From: Haliclystus octoradiatus
Lineage: Eukaryota; Cnidaria; Staurozoa; Stauromedusae; Haliclystidae
DNA length: 64,000 nt
Reading direction: 5' to 3'
NCBI GenBank assembly: GCA_916610825.1
Contig: OU744451.1
Span: forward strand, 2,852,001 to 2,916,000
In this document: positions 1-13,400 of the stretch, piece after piece
Layout: the number at the start of each line of letters is the position of its first letter
Numbering within the stretch: the first letter of the stretch is position 1
Program-made: the position numbers and the translations under genes
The notes under the pieces: model-generated
Told to the model about the DNA's origin: nothing
The model's input: only the letters and a program-made list of their open reading frames with translations
Databases searched by the model: none

Positions 1-364
1 GGCCTGTTTGTCATAGACATTTTAATTTCAGAACATTTTATGAACTATTGATGATCAGTTTTAAGAGGGGCATTGGACATGCATGTAAAATTCATGAACT
101 CCAATACTTTTTTCGAGGGGGAATGTACTGTACTCACCATTTAATTAATTTTATAGATTTTTTTGTATTCAAATATGAGTTGTTCATAATCAATTTTCTA
201 GGCTTAAAAGTTCAACTAAATAAGTGATGATGAAAAAAAATTACAATAATAAAATAAATTTCTGATTTATTTCTTATCTTTGTAGTTGTCACATATCATG
301 CTTATTTGTGATTTTATTTTATTTATTGCTTGATTACCAGGGCTATCTGTAAATTTTTGTACTC

Positions 365-560
365 TAGCTGAAATAAATCATCTGATGCTCATCTTCTGAT
401 GTGAAACTTGAAGTAGCGTAATTCTAGCATGTTCCATTTTTGACTCTCATTCCATAAATGCTCTGATTGTTTTCATTAAGCACTATACCATTAACTGGTG
501 TGGAACAATCCCATTATTATTATTTTTATTATATTATTATTATATATAAATACATGAATG
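365..560. repeat. Dispersed repeat, relative of 27905-28085
   Basis: A block containing GCATGTTCCATTTTTGACTC, then words for 'gctctgatt..ttttcatt.agcactatac' and 'aactggtgtgga', ends in an ATT-rich tract. The same succession occurs at 27905-28085 with scattered substitutions. The two copies lie in introns of different genes, so this is an interspersed element. No terminal repeats or target duplication could be fixed, so its class is unknown. Confidence 0.55.
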
Positions 561-788
561 CATTGTTCACTACTTCCGTACTTTGAGCACTCTGGTATGA
601 CACAGATGTTTTTCTTAATGTGATGAATTTGTTCATTACATTCTCTAATTCATCTTCACCTAGCTGTAACAGGCAAGGGCTTGTTTACTCAGCAGTACTT
701 GTCATAAAATAATTACAAAGGTAGGAAATAAATCAGAAATTTAATACGAATACCATTTCATATTTAAAGACAACAAAATCGTTAAAGT

Positions 789-1012
789 GCGGCCTTGGTG
801 TAGCGGCTATGGCGTTGGACCACGGCCCGCAGGGTCTCGGGTTCAATCCCTGTCCGGAGCAATATAGGTTGGTGTCAGGAAGGGCATCCGGCTATTAAAC
901 GCACACAAGCTTCAAAATACTAACAAATTAACCAACCACCCCGGTGAAAAAAAGCTGCAGGCTTACCCGGTTTGTGGATAAATGATAAATCCAAAAAAAA
1001 AAATAAAAAAAA
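789..1012 (+). mobile_element. tRNA-derived SINE with A-rich tail
   Basis: The first about 73 bases read as a degenerate tRNA: an A-box-like TGGTGTAGCGG and a B box GGGTTCAATCCC at the right distance. A non-tRNA body follows with the word GTCAGGAAGGGCATCCGGC, which recurs in SINE and RTE-like LINE tails of many invertebrates. It ends in an A-rich tail of about 20 bases. That architecture (tRNA head, body, A tail) identifies a SINE rather than a functional tRNA. The matching LINE partner is not in the window. Confidence 0.8.
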
Positions 1013-1880
1013 ATACTGATATGAACATGAACAGAATCAGCTACTTGTCTGATGCTTCATATGATTACATAATGTTTCTATACATAATAACAAAAATAGC
1101 TAAAAAAAAAAGTGAGAGCAAATAATAGTTTAAAATAAATCTAAATATTGATTGACTCAGTCACCATCCTATGTATTATGTTTGAAAATGTTTATAAATA
1201 AATATATAAAATAGAATATTTGAGAGTATAACTTTAAAAACATTATTCATTGGTCAATCGAATAATTTAAGATTATTATTATTATTAAATATTATCCAAT
1301 TGATAGCAGTAAAACAGTGCTCAATGTCTGTCAACAGAGCTGAAAATATATATCAAGGAATCAAAGACTACATATTTTGCTACTGTTGTGTGTTGTGTTT
1401 TGTACTACAAATGTGTAGTCTTTGACTCCTCTATTTATATTATTATAATATTATTATTATTATATTATTATTATTATATTATTATTATAATATAAGGTTT
1501 CACTGAAGCTCTTAGGTGAGTAGTGGGCTTGAGTAGGCAGAAGTAACAAATTACTTTAGAAAACCATTTGTGATGATCTGCCGTCTGATAAATGGAATGA
1601 AATTAAATTAAAAGAATATTGGTGTTCATATCATTCAAATCTGTTTTGCAAATTTGAAAATAATTAAACTAAACCTTCTTAACACAAAATATAATCATTA
1701 ATTTATTCATATAGTCTATAGAAAAGGTCTAATTTTGTTAAACAGTTGCGTGTGGCATGTTTAAATTTACAGCAGATGGTGTCATATAAATACGAATGAG
1801 AATAGTTGTAAACAATTACAGTTAGTTTGTTAGTTTAGTCACGGCAATAATCAGAGCTAGATAAAATATAAATTGTTCAC

Positions 1881-2121
1881 CTTTTGAGATGCCATATTCC
1901 TTTCGATAAAATAAGCTACGTGATCCCAAACATTAACAACATCTAAACAACAATAATAAAAATAAAAGCTTATTAAAATATTCGAAGCCATGGTAAATGT
2001 AATGAAATCGTGCAAGAATAAAAACATGATAAAATTTACCTTCGTCTTTGAGTTTGTATAAAGTTGAAAAACGATTTTTTCTACCATCTGAGGCAAGATT
2101 TAATATCAGGTCATTTGACAT
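1881..2121 (-). CDS. CCDC81: CCDC81-like HU-domain protein, first two coding exons (partial)
   Basis: Exon 1 is 2040-2121 (start codon at 2121-2119, ends in phase 1 at a GTAAAT donor). Exon 2 is 1881-1942 (acceptor TTTAG, 20 codons plus two bases, donor GTGAAC). Joined they give 48 residues, including VWDHVAYFIERNMASQK. This matches the start of the eukaryotic HU-like domain of CCDC81, where a Trp-containing helix (IWGNVSEFVRRQL in human) is followed by a Lys before GVxIPxxGTF. The GV strand would begin the next exon, which is not in the window. CCDC81 is a coiled-coil protein associated with centrosomes and cilia. The gene points left, off the window. The phases of the two exons agree and both splice sites are canonical. 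The family call rests on one short match, so a paralogue with the same HU domain is possible. Confidence 0.6.
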
Positions 2122-4487
2122 CTTCTTTAAATAATTGTATTGTCCAAATTCAGTGTTTTTATGGTAAATTAAGCCCGTTTGGCTTTACACTGAACTTAAT
2201 TGTTGTTTGTATGCAGAGTTCTGGAATCTTTGTAACTGAGAAACCACGAGGTTGTTGCCTTGGTAATAACGCTAAAGTGATTGTGACGTCGCAACTATTG
2301 AGCAGCGGTCATGACAACGAAATTCACATTTTTAAAAACAGACGAAAATAAATTATGAGATATCCACGGAACAAATTTTGAGATAACAAATTTAGTTTCT
2401 GCGGGAAACTATATTTTTTGATATAACGGGATAAGATTGGACATAATTTATGTTAAAACGCTGATAACGCAGAAATGATACAGGATAAGATGACAAATAC
2501 ATTATTTTGAAATGTTTTCCGAAAAAGCTGTAGTAATTTTTGTAAAATAGTTTACTCAACCAACCGTAAAATAGGATGATGCAGCCGAGTGCTAAACGAA
2601 CAAATATAATTTAGTAATAATAATACCCCGGGAATAATCATGGAATAATGCATACAAAATCTACGCTCAGCAAAATTTTACCGGATCTTCTTCTAAAGAA
2701 CTCTCATCCACGAGGGAAGTTTTTAATTGATTAATCAAGACAAAAAGTTAAAATTATACATTTATAATTCCTCAGATTGAGTTTCATTTCAGTAATTTCA
2801 TTTTTAATAATAATTGATAGTAGATGAATTTAAACATATTAATTATATTTGAAAATTAAAAATAAATAATTTATTCTTCATATCGTAATAAGGTATTTGA
2901 AGTTGGAACACTTCCAAGATGAGATTTACAAAAGTTGATCACGTGATTTTGTAAGAAACGCAGTCTGACGTCATTCTGAAATGAAACGGGAAATTCGTGA
3001 AAATAAAATAAGTCAACAGTTGCTTGTCCTATGCGAGTCTGCATTTAGATAAAAGCTTTTCTTAAGGAGGGTGCTACCATTTGAAAACTTCTAAAATTCC
3101 AAATTACACTTTCCTTCAAAAACGTTTTATAGTCTGGACGCAGGCTATCAAGAGCTAGTTACACCCCTTTCGATGTTGCTCATTTTAATCTTAAAAGCTT
3201 GATCGTAGCATCATCAATTAATCAGTAGTTTGTTACCAGCTTTATGATCAGCGATTTCAAGACATACTTATAACTTACAGTAATAAACGAATGTTATATA
3301 TTCTGAATTTGAATTAACTTATGATGAAGAATGTTTAATCAATTTAAATCTTGATAGTATAGAGAAAAGACGTTCGCATTCGGATTTAAATCTTTACTTT
3401 AAAATGATCAATAACTTAATAGAAATGAGCTAAATTTTGCCAGATAACTTTACCTTCGTAGCCGAATCTGAAATACACGCAACAACTAACAACAGTAACA
3501 GTGTCTTTCTATCATATATAATTTGTAATAATAAAATTGTAACAATTTGCAACTAGCAGACGCCGACATGAAAACAAATGATTTTCGTACAGGTTAGGCA
3601 TTTGAAATACACTATACCAGTTTACTATACCAAATATATTTTTACTATCTAGTTTACTAACTATACCAAAGTAACCCGCTATGCAAGGGTTTCTTTTGCC
3701 GAGCGAGATCCATTCTTCTACGAACGAGGGGTAGAAATTGATCTGGTTGATTTGATAGGTCTTTGCTGCCGAGCGTTGAAGTCATGGCATGATGCGATCA
3801 AAACGTTGTTAATTAATATGAATAAAAATTTCAAAAATTGATGGTTGAAGGTAATCGGTCAAATCCAGTGCTGACGCCATCACGTTGCCATACAAAGATT
3901 TCGTTGCTACGAGGAAGCCAATCAGCAGCTAGCGAAATATCGAACGCAAGGTGTCCGGGACGATCTCGGACCGGTATAGTGGAATCGCCATCATCTTAGT
4001 ACTCACTACTTCCTCAATGCACAACTCTGATTATGTTTGGTTTACGTACAAATATTTGATGACCGCTTCGATAACTATCAAGTTCTATTTCTCACCTGTG
4101 GTCCAAGATTCAATTCAAGTTCAGAACTTTTGATATGAGGCGAGGATGAAATACCAAGAACCGAGCTACCTGCAATTAATCGAGAAGAAGCACAGAATCA
4201 AATACATTATTCTATTAATAATTTTGCTTTCATTTTACAATTCTTGTGAGACACATTATTTTGGAAAAGGTATTTGCTGCTCCTGTGGCCTTTGGCACCA
4301 TTGTGAGTATTTTATGATTATTTTACGGTTAATAAGTTTAATAAAAGAATACAAATAAGTTTATTGATGGCAAAACATCAATAGAGTGCTTGATGCGGGT
4401 ATGCAGAGCAGTATAGAAATAAAGTCAAAGACTAGACAGTGTCTCAGTTACTCAGAGTTTCGCGCAATAGTGCTCACCAGACGGTTT
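2122..4487. other. Intergenic spacer between CCDC81-like and MCMDC2
   Basis: It separates the 5' end of the CCDC81-like gene from the 3' end of MCMDC2; both genes are on the minus strand. I see no convincing exon. A short frame near 4147-4240 on the plus strand has no clear splice sites or family match. A minus-strand AATAAA (4365-4360), about 125 bases past the MCMDC2 stop, is a plausible polyadenylation signal. The word for 'aaaacgttgttaattaatatga' at about 3800 recurs near 33900 and marks an unclassified dispersed repeat. Confidence 0.5.
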
Positions 4488-7400
4488 TTATTCATGTAAG
4501 CAGTTTATGCAGTGATAAGACCAAGCCATACCGTATCTGCGACTAATGCTATTCTCATACAATAGTATTGCTATGGTGGCATCTTCGACAAGAACCTGAA
4601 AAAAGTCGTGAGAATTACTTGTACAGTCAAACCTGTCATAGCAGCTACCTCTATACAGCAGCCACCTGTCTATAGTGGTCACTCTTGCATTGTGTAAAGT
4701 AGTATTTTCTATTGAATCAAACCTGTATATAAAGACCATCTGTCTATAGTGGTCAATTTATCTACCTCTAGTAGCTGGCTATTATATACAGGTTTCACTG
4801 TATTACAATGAATTATATTATTACAAGCCATGAGATATAGAATACCCCAGTGTTGAACTTACTTTTAAGCCAATACATCGCGGAATATTATCATAATAAT
4901 TGGACAATCTGCTATAGTAAGCCATATTGTCATGCCGACTATCCGAGTTTGGAAAAATGACTGATCGAGAATAGGGTATATTCAACATAAGTGATCACCA
5001 CTTATACGCGTCTAACTTAAAGAATCCTTTTCATACATATTGGCAACGCATTTAAAACGTCCAACCTGTCCACTGCAGAGCTATCTACTTACGAGAATTG
5101 GGAGACTCTTTCATGTGCCCCTCTTGGATCCCATTGGACAAATGTCAGCATAAGCAAAACATCGTTTTCAATGGGGCAAAAATAGCGATTTTCAATGGGG
5201 CAAAAATAGCGATTTTCAATGGGGCAAAAATAGCGATTTTCGATCCTCAAAAGTCACTTGTCCCAACTCTTATAAATAGATGGCTCTGGTCCAGTGGCTT
5301 TAAAAATAAACCTAAACAACCAACTGAGCGAGCCACTTAGAAGAGTTGGTGATCTTCTACAACTCGGTCGGTTGGTCAATTTTCAAGTGATCTTGAGGAA
5401 TGTATATATAGATCCAAGCAACGCCCTTTCGAAAACGAAAAACATGATGGCTGGAAGAAAAGCCAAAATACATTATGTAAATAATTCTGATTAAAAGTTA
5501 GCTATCTCGTTACGACGGGATATGTATGTATGTATAAAATAATTTATTGCACATATTAATTAGACGTGAATATCACTTATATAGTATAGATGGGTAATTT
5601 TCATCACCACAAATGCCACACGGGGTGCCACAGGTACAATCAGAGTCAGCATCAACCACAGAAATGCAATTAGTTTTATATTTCAAAATAGTGTACCTCT
5701 TTCCTCAAACTTAATTTTGCATGTGCAACTGCCAAGGAAAGCCTGCAATAAATATAACAGCCGGTGTATAATTTTTTGTGTGTTATATTCCCGGGGGGTA
5801 ACTTCCATACTTTGAGTATACGGGGACGTTCAAATATTAAAGGGTACTTTTTTCAACGTCCATAAAAAAATTAGTCATAATTTTTTTTTGAGGTATCCTT
5901 TTGATGCCTTTGCAAGTTTTTCATGGTCCAAAAGAAATTTTACATAAGAAATTTTTTTCTTTAATCTTTTTTGGTTGAATCTGTTTAATCTTTTTCATCA
6001 TGAGAAATTTTTTTATGGTCATTCTGCCAAAGTTCCATTTGATTTTTGAACGACTCCGTCAAAGCGCAATGGAAGTTACCCCCTGGGGTATAAAATCAGT
6101 TACAAATCAAAGTTTGTTCACGATAGAAGCAAGCTGTCGATTGAGAAATGCTAAGTTTTGTTCTGACCTATGCAGATTTTTGATCAGCATAATACAACCA
6201 ATATCAATTATCATACTATAAGTGTAACCCACTTAAGTGCAAGTCAAAATTGGCAACGGTTTTCATTGCATTTATCCGAATTTGCAGTTATCCGAAATTG
6301 TTCACCAAGGACTTGACCAGGAAATTGTTTAACGGGTTTCAAAGCCAGGTTGCAGATACGCGGGAATTTCACTTATCCGAATTGCACATAAGCGGGTTAC
6401 ACTATAGTAAAAAGTGCCTTTTTTGCCGTTTACAAAAATTCGCCATGACTCCATAGTCGCCAATTGCGTTCGATTTTTAAAAATGGGTTAGTGTTTGTCC
6501 ATGGCAACGGATCATCTTAGAATGAAAACATCTATGCTTTGATATATATTGTTAAATCTGTCAAATTGAAGACTCCCACTAAATTAGTAATCTTTAGGAA
6601 TTTATTTGAAATTTGGACATTTGAAAGACAAAAAACTTGCAAAGAGCAACGGCACATTTTTGTACGACGCTTGCGTACTATATGAACAGTTCATGAATGT
6701 TTTGCAATAAGAATACATTTAAAGAAGCAACATTGACCGGCGGTCGCTACGAGGTCAAGTTGAATTAAGCTTAGCGTAGCTTTAGTATGGCTTCAAATTT
6801 CAAGTTTCAGCATGGTTTGAGGCATAGAAGAAACAATACGAACGACAAACACACACGTGACACTAAGCGCGCAGAGTCCATCGGTCATTTTTCCATTTTA
6901 AATGTTAAGAAGTTTTTATTAACTGATTTATTTATGAACTCAATATTTTTAAATCGAGCAATGAACTTACATTGTTTGTAATGCATTGCGTGAAATTTCT
7001 GTTCCTTTGATACTTGTACCACGTAAACGACGACTCGAAAGATAGAATGCGTTGATAAGATCGTAAACATTCTGAGGCATTGACACTGGAAGACGTCTTG
7101 CACAATCAATTAACTATAACGAAGCAAGAAAATGTGGAATTGGTTTTTGTAAATTTGGTAATGTCAAGCATTTGTGCTTTAGAGGAAGAGGTGACTCTCG
7201 GTCATTGGTTGACTGTAAAATGTAATATTATTATTATTATTATCGAAGTGTTCCGGCAGCTAATATTAATACATTGCTATTATTTGGATTTTCATAAAAA
7301 TTCAATACTTTTCATGTTAATAATTAGTCTTTTTGGTGTTTGGATATTTTACAAATTGATTAATTCCATAACAAAATCGTGATTATGAATAACTTTACCA

Positions 7401-10400
7401 GATGTACCAGACCATTTCCCCCAGTTAAACATTAATTTTTGATATCTGCTACATACCGAAAGTAAGGAATGTCATCTAATATACTTTCTAACTAGAATAT
7501 GATGAATGATTAATGTTTGAGTAGGGTTTAAAGTACGTCAGAAACTTCAATTCCTTTCTCACCGATTCAAAATCTTCATGAGTAAGTAGCAGCTTTGGAG
7601 ATTGATCGGTTGATGATTTCTCAATAATTTGATTGACAATGCAAGTATGAATTTCATTGTCCAAGTCATCATCACCGTCATCGCTTTGTAGAACCAATGA
7701 AAACTGACTATAAGACATCAAAAACAAAAATTAAGATGGTATTCAACTTGCATGAATAGTATATTATGAACGTTAAAACGACCAATCTACACTACATTCA
7801 TAAAAAGTGCATGAAAAACAAGCCTCTTAGCCTTCATTTTCCTGAACTGTATATACGGTGTCAATAAAGTTCATAAAGTGTTCATCGATTCGTGACGTTC
7901 ATAAGCAGCATGAGTTCCATCTAAGGATGGGGGATGGAATGGTCCAAAGGGAATTGAATTGTGAGTAGCTGAGGCACATCATTGCGCAATGACAATTGAC
8001 GGTTGAAATTGATCTGCAATGTCGTGGATGAGATCAATAAAGAGCAATTAGCATCCTTGCTCTGAGCAAAAAGAGCCACTCATCTAGAAATAGAGGAATG
8101 GCACGGGTGTCTCTGGTAGGGCGATACCGTTTCAATTACTTCTACGCACAGTTCACAAACAATTCATGAACTCAGTGAATTCAATCGCAAGGGAATTCAA
8201 AAGTATGATTGCAGATGTGGCAACTAGTAAAATTAATTATGAGGATAGCATATTATTACCCCCTAATTTATTATATGCATATATATCACCCTCGCACAAG
8301 TTCAGAGCCATTCCAGGGGGTGGTCAATTGTATTAACTACCTCAACACCAATTTATTGTGCAGTGAATATGAATAAAAAACATGGCAAGTGTTGGTAGCT
8401 AACTAATAAACCCACATGACACTCCCTTTGACTTTGATAGGAAGAATTGATTAACTTACTGTTCGTCAACCCATTAGATAGTTGGATAATAATAATAGCT
8501 GTATGACTTTATGGGTATATACTTACTCAGCCAAGGCTTTTGACAAATAGCAATCTGTCTAAATAAGAAACAAAAAATTTACAATAATTTATAATTCAAT
8601 CAAATTTCCATACTATTCTTCCTTTTCCCAGTGCAAAGACGTAATGACTTCGTGAAAATTAAATTGCCCAAATATTCACAGACAGTTCATGAAATGATCA
8701 TGACTGTTTATGAACCAAGAAAGAATTGCCATTAACTCTACGAGCCGCCGCGTCAAGTGATTTTCGGCTTTGAGTTTTCCCCTACTAGTTATAATACAAA
8801 GCAATTGGCGCACAGTTTCCTATGAGCTATTGATATTTGGGGCACTCAAGTCACTCCAAGAGAAAACGTGAAGGCAAAAGTTACTCGACAAGGCGGCTTG
8901 TGATTTTCTGATGCCTTCTCGTTTTCTCCTTGCGTGCCTCTTGTGAGGCAAATATCAATAGCTGATAGGGAACTGTGCGCCAACTGTTTAATAGGTCATA
9001 GGAGACTTTGCAACAATTTCTTTGAATTAAAACTAGCGCAACTTTTACAAGCATTTACATGACTTTCTTGCTCAAAAAATGTTTCAGGAAACTCCTGATC
9101 CAATTGAAAATTCTCATTTGTGATATCAAGTTCGAATTGAAAGATCGATGTGTTTTTGAACCTAGTTTTGCTATGCTGATTTGGCGTCAAACTCCAAACC
9201 AATCAGACTGATCGAATCATTTTTGTCATAATACAAACATTCATATTCTACACCGTTTGGTATACCTACTTGCTTGAAGTCCTATTTTCTAGTTTCTTTG
9301 AAGGGTAGAGTGTCGTAAAAAGATATATTTAGTCTTTGAAGAATGGGTTATTGTTGAAAAAACCGTGACCATTAGTCTGATTGCATGAGTTCCAAATGGA
9401 AGAAACTTTAACATCAGAAATGGCTTATGGCATTCATAATTTCGTGACAGCATGCAATTCAAATGGCGATGAATCAGTTCCATGAATCTATGAAGATGAA
9501 ACAGTTCATTTCCCCCTCTATGAAATTTTTGTGGCTCATAAATTGTTCATGAACTGTTTTTCCAGGATAAAATAACTAACTAGTAGGCCTAGTAACCTAG
9601 CAGAAGCCATTTGATCCTGTATTCCTGCCTTGAAATTTATTAATATCTTTCTCATTCTGCTTGTATCTAGGATACTGTCATTTCACAGAGATTCATCATC
9701 CACACATACATATATGTCAACTATCAATCTACTTGTATTACAATAATACAAGCAGAACAATTAATCAAAATACACACCTCAATGTTTGATATAGAGCACA
9801 TGTTCTTTTTTTGATTCTCTGCACCACACCATATTGTGCAATTAACATTTATATTGACATGATTGTAGCCTGATTCATTTGATAATTTTCTTTTCAATGG
9901 TATAGGTAAATGTCCTAATTCCAAAGCTGAAAGAAACAAAAAGTCAGCAATTTTGAACCAATACGCTATTCAATAACATGATGACTCTATGCTATGGTTA
10001 TAAATATATATACAGTCAAACCTGTTATAACGGTCACCTCTATAAAGCGGCAACCTGTCTATAGTGGTCACTCTTGCAATGTCTAAAACAGTATTTTCTA
10101 TTGAATCAAACCTGCATATAAAGGCCATCTGTCTATAATGGTCAATTTATCTACCTCTCGTAGCTGGCCGTTATATACAGGTTTCACTGTATATAATAAT
10201 GTAATATAAAGTAAAACACATATATGTGAAAGTGCTCAATGTTTGTTAAAACAGAGCATAATATAAACTTGAGACAAAGATGAGGCAAAGTCTTTCCGTA
10301 ACTCCGAGTTTCAAGTGTTTTTTTCACGAACAATAGACGGTAATATTTTAATATACCGTCTGATGATCGTGAAATAAACACGTGAAACTTGGAGCTACGG

Positions 10401-13400
10401 AAAGGCGTTGCCTCATTTTTGCTCAATTTTATTTTAAATATATATATATCTATCTATCTGACTTGCCTTTCTGAATTTTTGATTGTACTGGTTTCTTTAC
10501 AGCAGATAAGTTTGGAATCAAACAAAGACCATCTCCAGATAATGCCAACGCACCACCTAAAATTCATAAATACGGTAGACATTTGGTTTATTCAAGATAA
10601 AATCAGTGACAACACTTCTTTATATACCCCTCTTAAAAACAATTCCGGAGCTCACAAACAGTTGATTAATGTTAAATGGTCCAATTTTCATGAACATTTT
10701 ATGAAAAAGTCCATGAACATTGGCCAAGTTAACGTTGATCAACTGGTAATGAACTGTTCATTAACTCTTGGACTGTTGATCCAAATGCCTTATGCAAAGT
10801 TAATTAACAATCTATATGAACTACTAGTAGTTAACACAATAACACATTTGAATTTAATGTTTTATTTATGTATTTAAAGGATATATGTAAGTGGAAGTTT
10901 AACATTCCTATATAATCCGGTCAGTATTTTTGACACATAAACAACAGCAACAATAACAACAACTGTAGTAATGTAGAAATGTAGAAATATAGCAGAGCAG
11001 ACATAACAGTCTAAAAGATAAACCTTATTGACCTGACTCAGCTCAATTGCACCGCTTATCTCTCCCTCTTAGCAGCCATGTAATAATAATTCAAGTGTTC
11101 TACTTATAGAATGATGTTGTAGCTGTAGAAACAGACCTTCCAAGTAAACAGCTCCTGGTTGCGATTCGTCATATGAGAATTGACCATCCACATTGATACT
11201 ATTTTGTAAACATACTTTAGAAATATTAAACTTTGAAGCGTATTTCATCAGATCTTGAATAATTGATAATTCCTGATTGCAAATAAGTAGTGATAGGCTT
11301 AGCCGTGATATAGTTCCTTTAGGTAAGCTATATGGTGAATCACCCATGATTACTAAACTTAACAGTAGGCAAAGTTTTAATTCGTTGAATATTCCACTTG
11401 GACAGACCAAAGCTAAAAGATATAACGCAATAACTGATAATATAAAATTTCACAAGTTGAATTTTCATTGAAACCCTAATATCGAAACAAAGTCAAAGTC
11501 ACAAATACGCTCAAAGTCACAAATTAATATGAATGTCATGATAAAAAGGGTAAACAAGAACATTGTTTCGCATCATGGCTTAACGATTCAAGCTTTTTCG
11601 TATTGATACAATATTTTTGATAATTTACAATAATATTGCTCTTAACTTGTGGTAATTTACGACCATACTGATGAAATATTTGTTGAAGAGATATAAGATA
11701 TTTCTAATTGAAAAAGTAAGCATTAAACACTTTCTTGTGCAATATGGGTTAGTAAACACTTGGCATCAGAAAGCCTGCCTTGTGCCCTACTGACTCAACA
11801 CTCCTGTTTATATAATCCATGTTGCGTAGAAAGTTGGAGCAAAAAATATTTTCTTAACATAAATTGTAGAAAGTGACGACTCGGCAAGGAAGTTACGGAA
11901 CACAACTTCGCAAACAATCTACAAAAACTATAACAATTTATAAAAAGTCTATATTGTTCTCCTGTGGCACTATAAGGATGCTAATGAAAGATATAGTATA
12001 ACAAAACCAACTGAGAAAAATTGACTTCATGAACGGGAAATTGCCCAAAAGTTCCTGAACCGTTAATAAAAGTTTATGAATAGTTCATAAAACTGTTCAT
12101 GATCTGTTCATGAAACCATAACATTTTTTCATGAACTGTTCATGAAGTTCATGGATTTTTAATAAACTGATGTAGTTTTTCACAGTGAATAGATTGTAGA
12201 TCAAAATATAATAGACTAACCTGCAAAACAGTATCCTAGACTTGCAACAAAACTCCACGGTGATCGTTCCCTATCTAAAAAAAAGAATAACATAATATAG
12301 AATACTTTAGCACTGCTTTGGAATAATTAGCACTAGTACCACTCTAGCATTACCGTCTCAGTTACAACTACTATTTAAAAGGAAGTCAATTCTGTATCGC
12401 ATGACACTGCCTTGCTATGTAAACACATGATAGCTAAATCAACAGAACAGTCAAACCTGGTATAACGGTCACCTCCATACAGCCACCACCTGTCTGTAGT
12501 GGTCACTCTTGCAATGTCTAAAATAGTAATTTCAATTGAATCAAACCTGTATATAAAGGCCATTTGTCTATAGTGGTCTATTTATCTACGTATAGTAGCT
12601 GGCTATTATATACAGGTTTCGCTGAACTGCTATTCAATTGGAAGTCAATTCTGTTTTGCATGACACTGCCTTGCTATGTAAAAATATGATAGCTTAATTA
12701 TTAATAGTAGTAGCCTAGATTATAATAATCACCTTGATGTAGACTTGTTATATTTGCTGTAAGGTTTGGCAAAGATAATGCATTTTTGATCTAAAAGAAT
12801 AATCATTAAAATTGTTCATCTACGAACGCAAAACATGCAGGACTGAAATATCAGGCATGTTTTCATAATTACAGTAATACAGTTTTATAATGAAACAATG
12901 AATAATTGGAACTCACTTCTTTAATGTGTGATACCTAAAAAGTAATTAAATATCAATTAAATCCTAGCCAACATAAATCTATGGAAGTCAGGATGTCAAG
13001 GAGGTCAGGAAGCCAAGGGAGGATAAGCTCAGATGGCAGAACAACTGAAGTTCAGATTTAATCATATCTGATTGACTGCAGGGTGCGACAAACGGTTCAG
13101 CCTTCTGGAATCCTAGGGGCAATTCAACTTTTTCTTCTGAATTTTCATGTTGAGGTTTGACCAGAAAATCATTAAAAACGTCAACTTTCCTATGAATTTT
13201 GTCTAGCCTTCCGGGATCTAGGATCCCGGGTCCCCAACATTTCTCTCAACAAAAAGAGCCATGCCTCTAGAAATAGAGAAGTGGTACGGGTGCCTTGGGG
13301 TAGGGCGTTACTGTCTCAATTGATACTACTATCTTAAATGGAAGACAATCCTGTTTGCTTCATACATCAAAGACTGCCAACATAGTCGCTTGTTTACCAA

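Larger units (their letters stand above)
1..1880. other. Left-edge gene-free stretch (probable intron of the CCDC81-like gene)
   Basis: No exon could be supported here on either strand. It holds a dispersed repeat at about 365-560, (TTA)n tracts near 510-545 and 1435-1492, and a tRNA-derived SINE at 789-1012. The minus-strand gene at 1881-2121 ends its second exon with a donor at 1880-1879, so this stretch is inferred to be its second intron. The next exon should encode the GV-IP-GTF continuation of the HU fold and is not visible, so it lies beyond position 1 or is too diverged to see. Confidence 0.5.

Noticed and set aside
5165..5236. CRISPR-like array
   Set aside because: Three contiguous 24-bp units without spacers in a eukaryotic intron; a simple tandem repeat.
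7080..7382. Plus-strand frame of 100 codons (TLEDVLHNQLTITKQEN...)
   Set aside because: It overlaps MCMDC2 exon 17 on the other strand, whose translation matches the family far better. It is a shadow frame.
9289..9483. Minus-strand frame FMELIHRHLNCMLSRN... and its neighbour at 8996-9202
   Set aside because: They look protein-like but lie in MCMDC2 intron 14, do not match any part of MCMDC2, and the exon 14 to exon 15 join is already complete and in phase.
10389..10877. Plus-strand frame of 162 codons
   Set aside because: It begins in the hairpin at 10270-10430, crosses family B words and has no recognisable domain or splice context.
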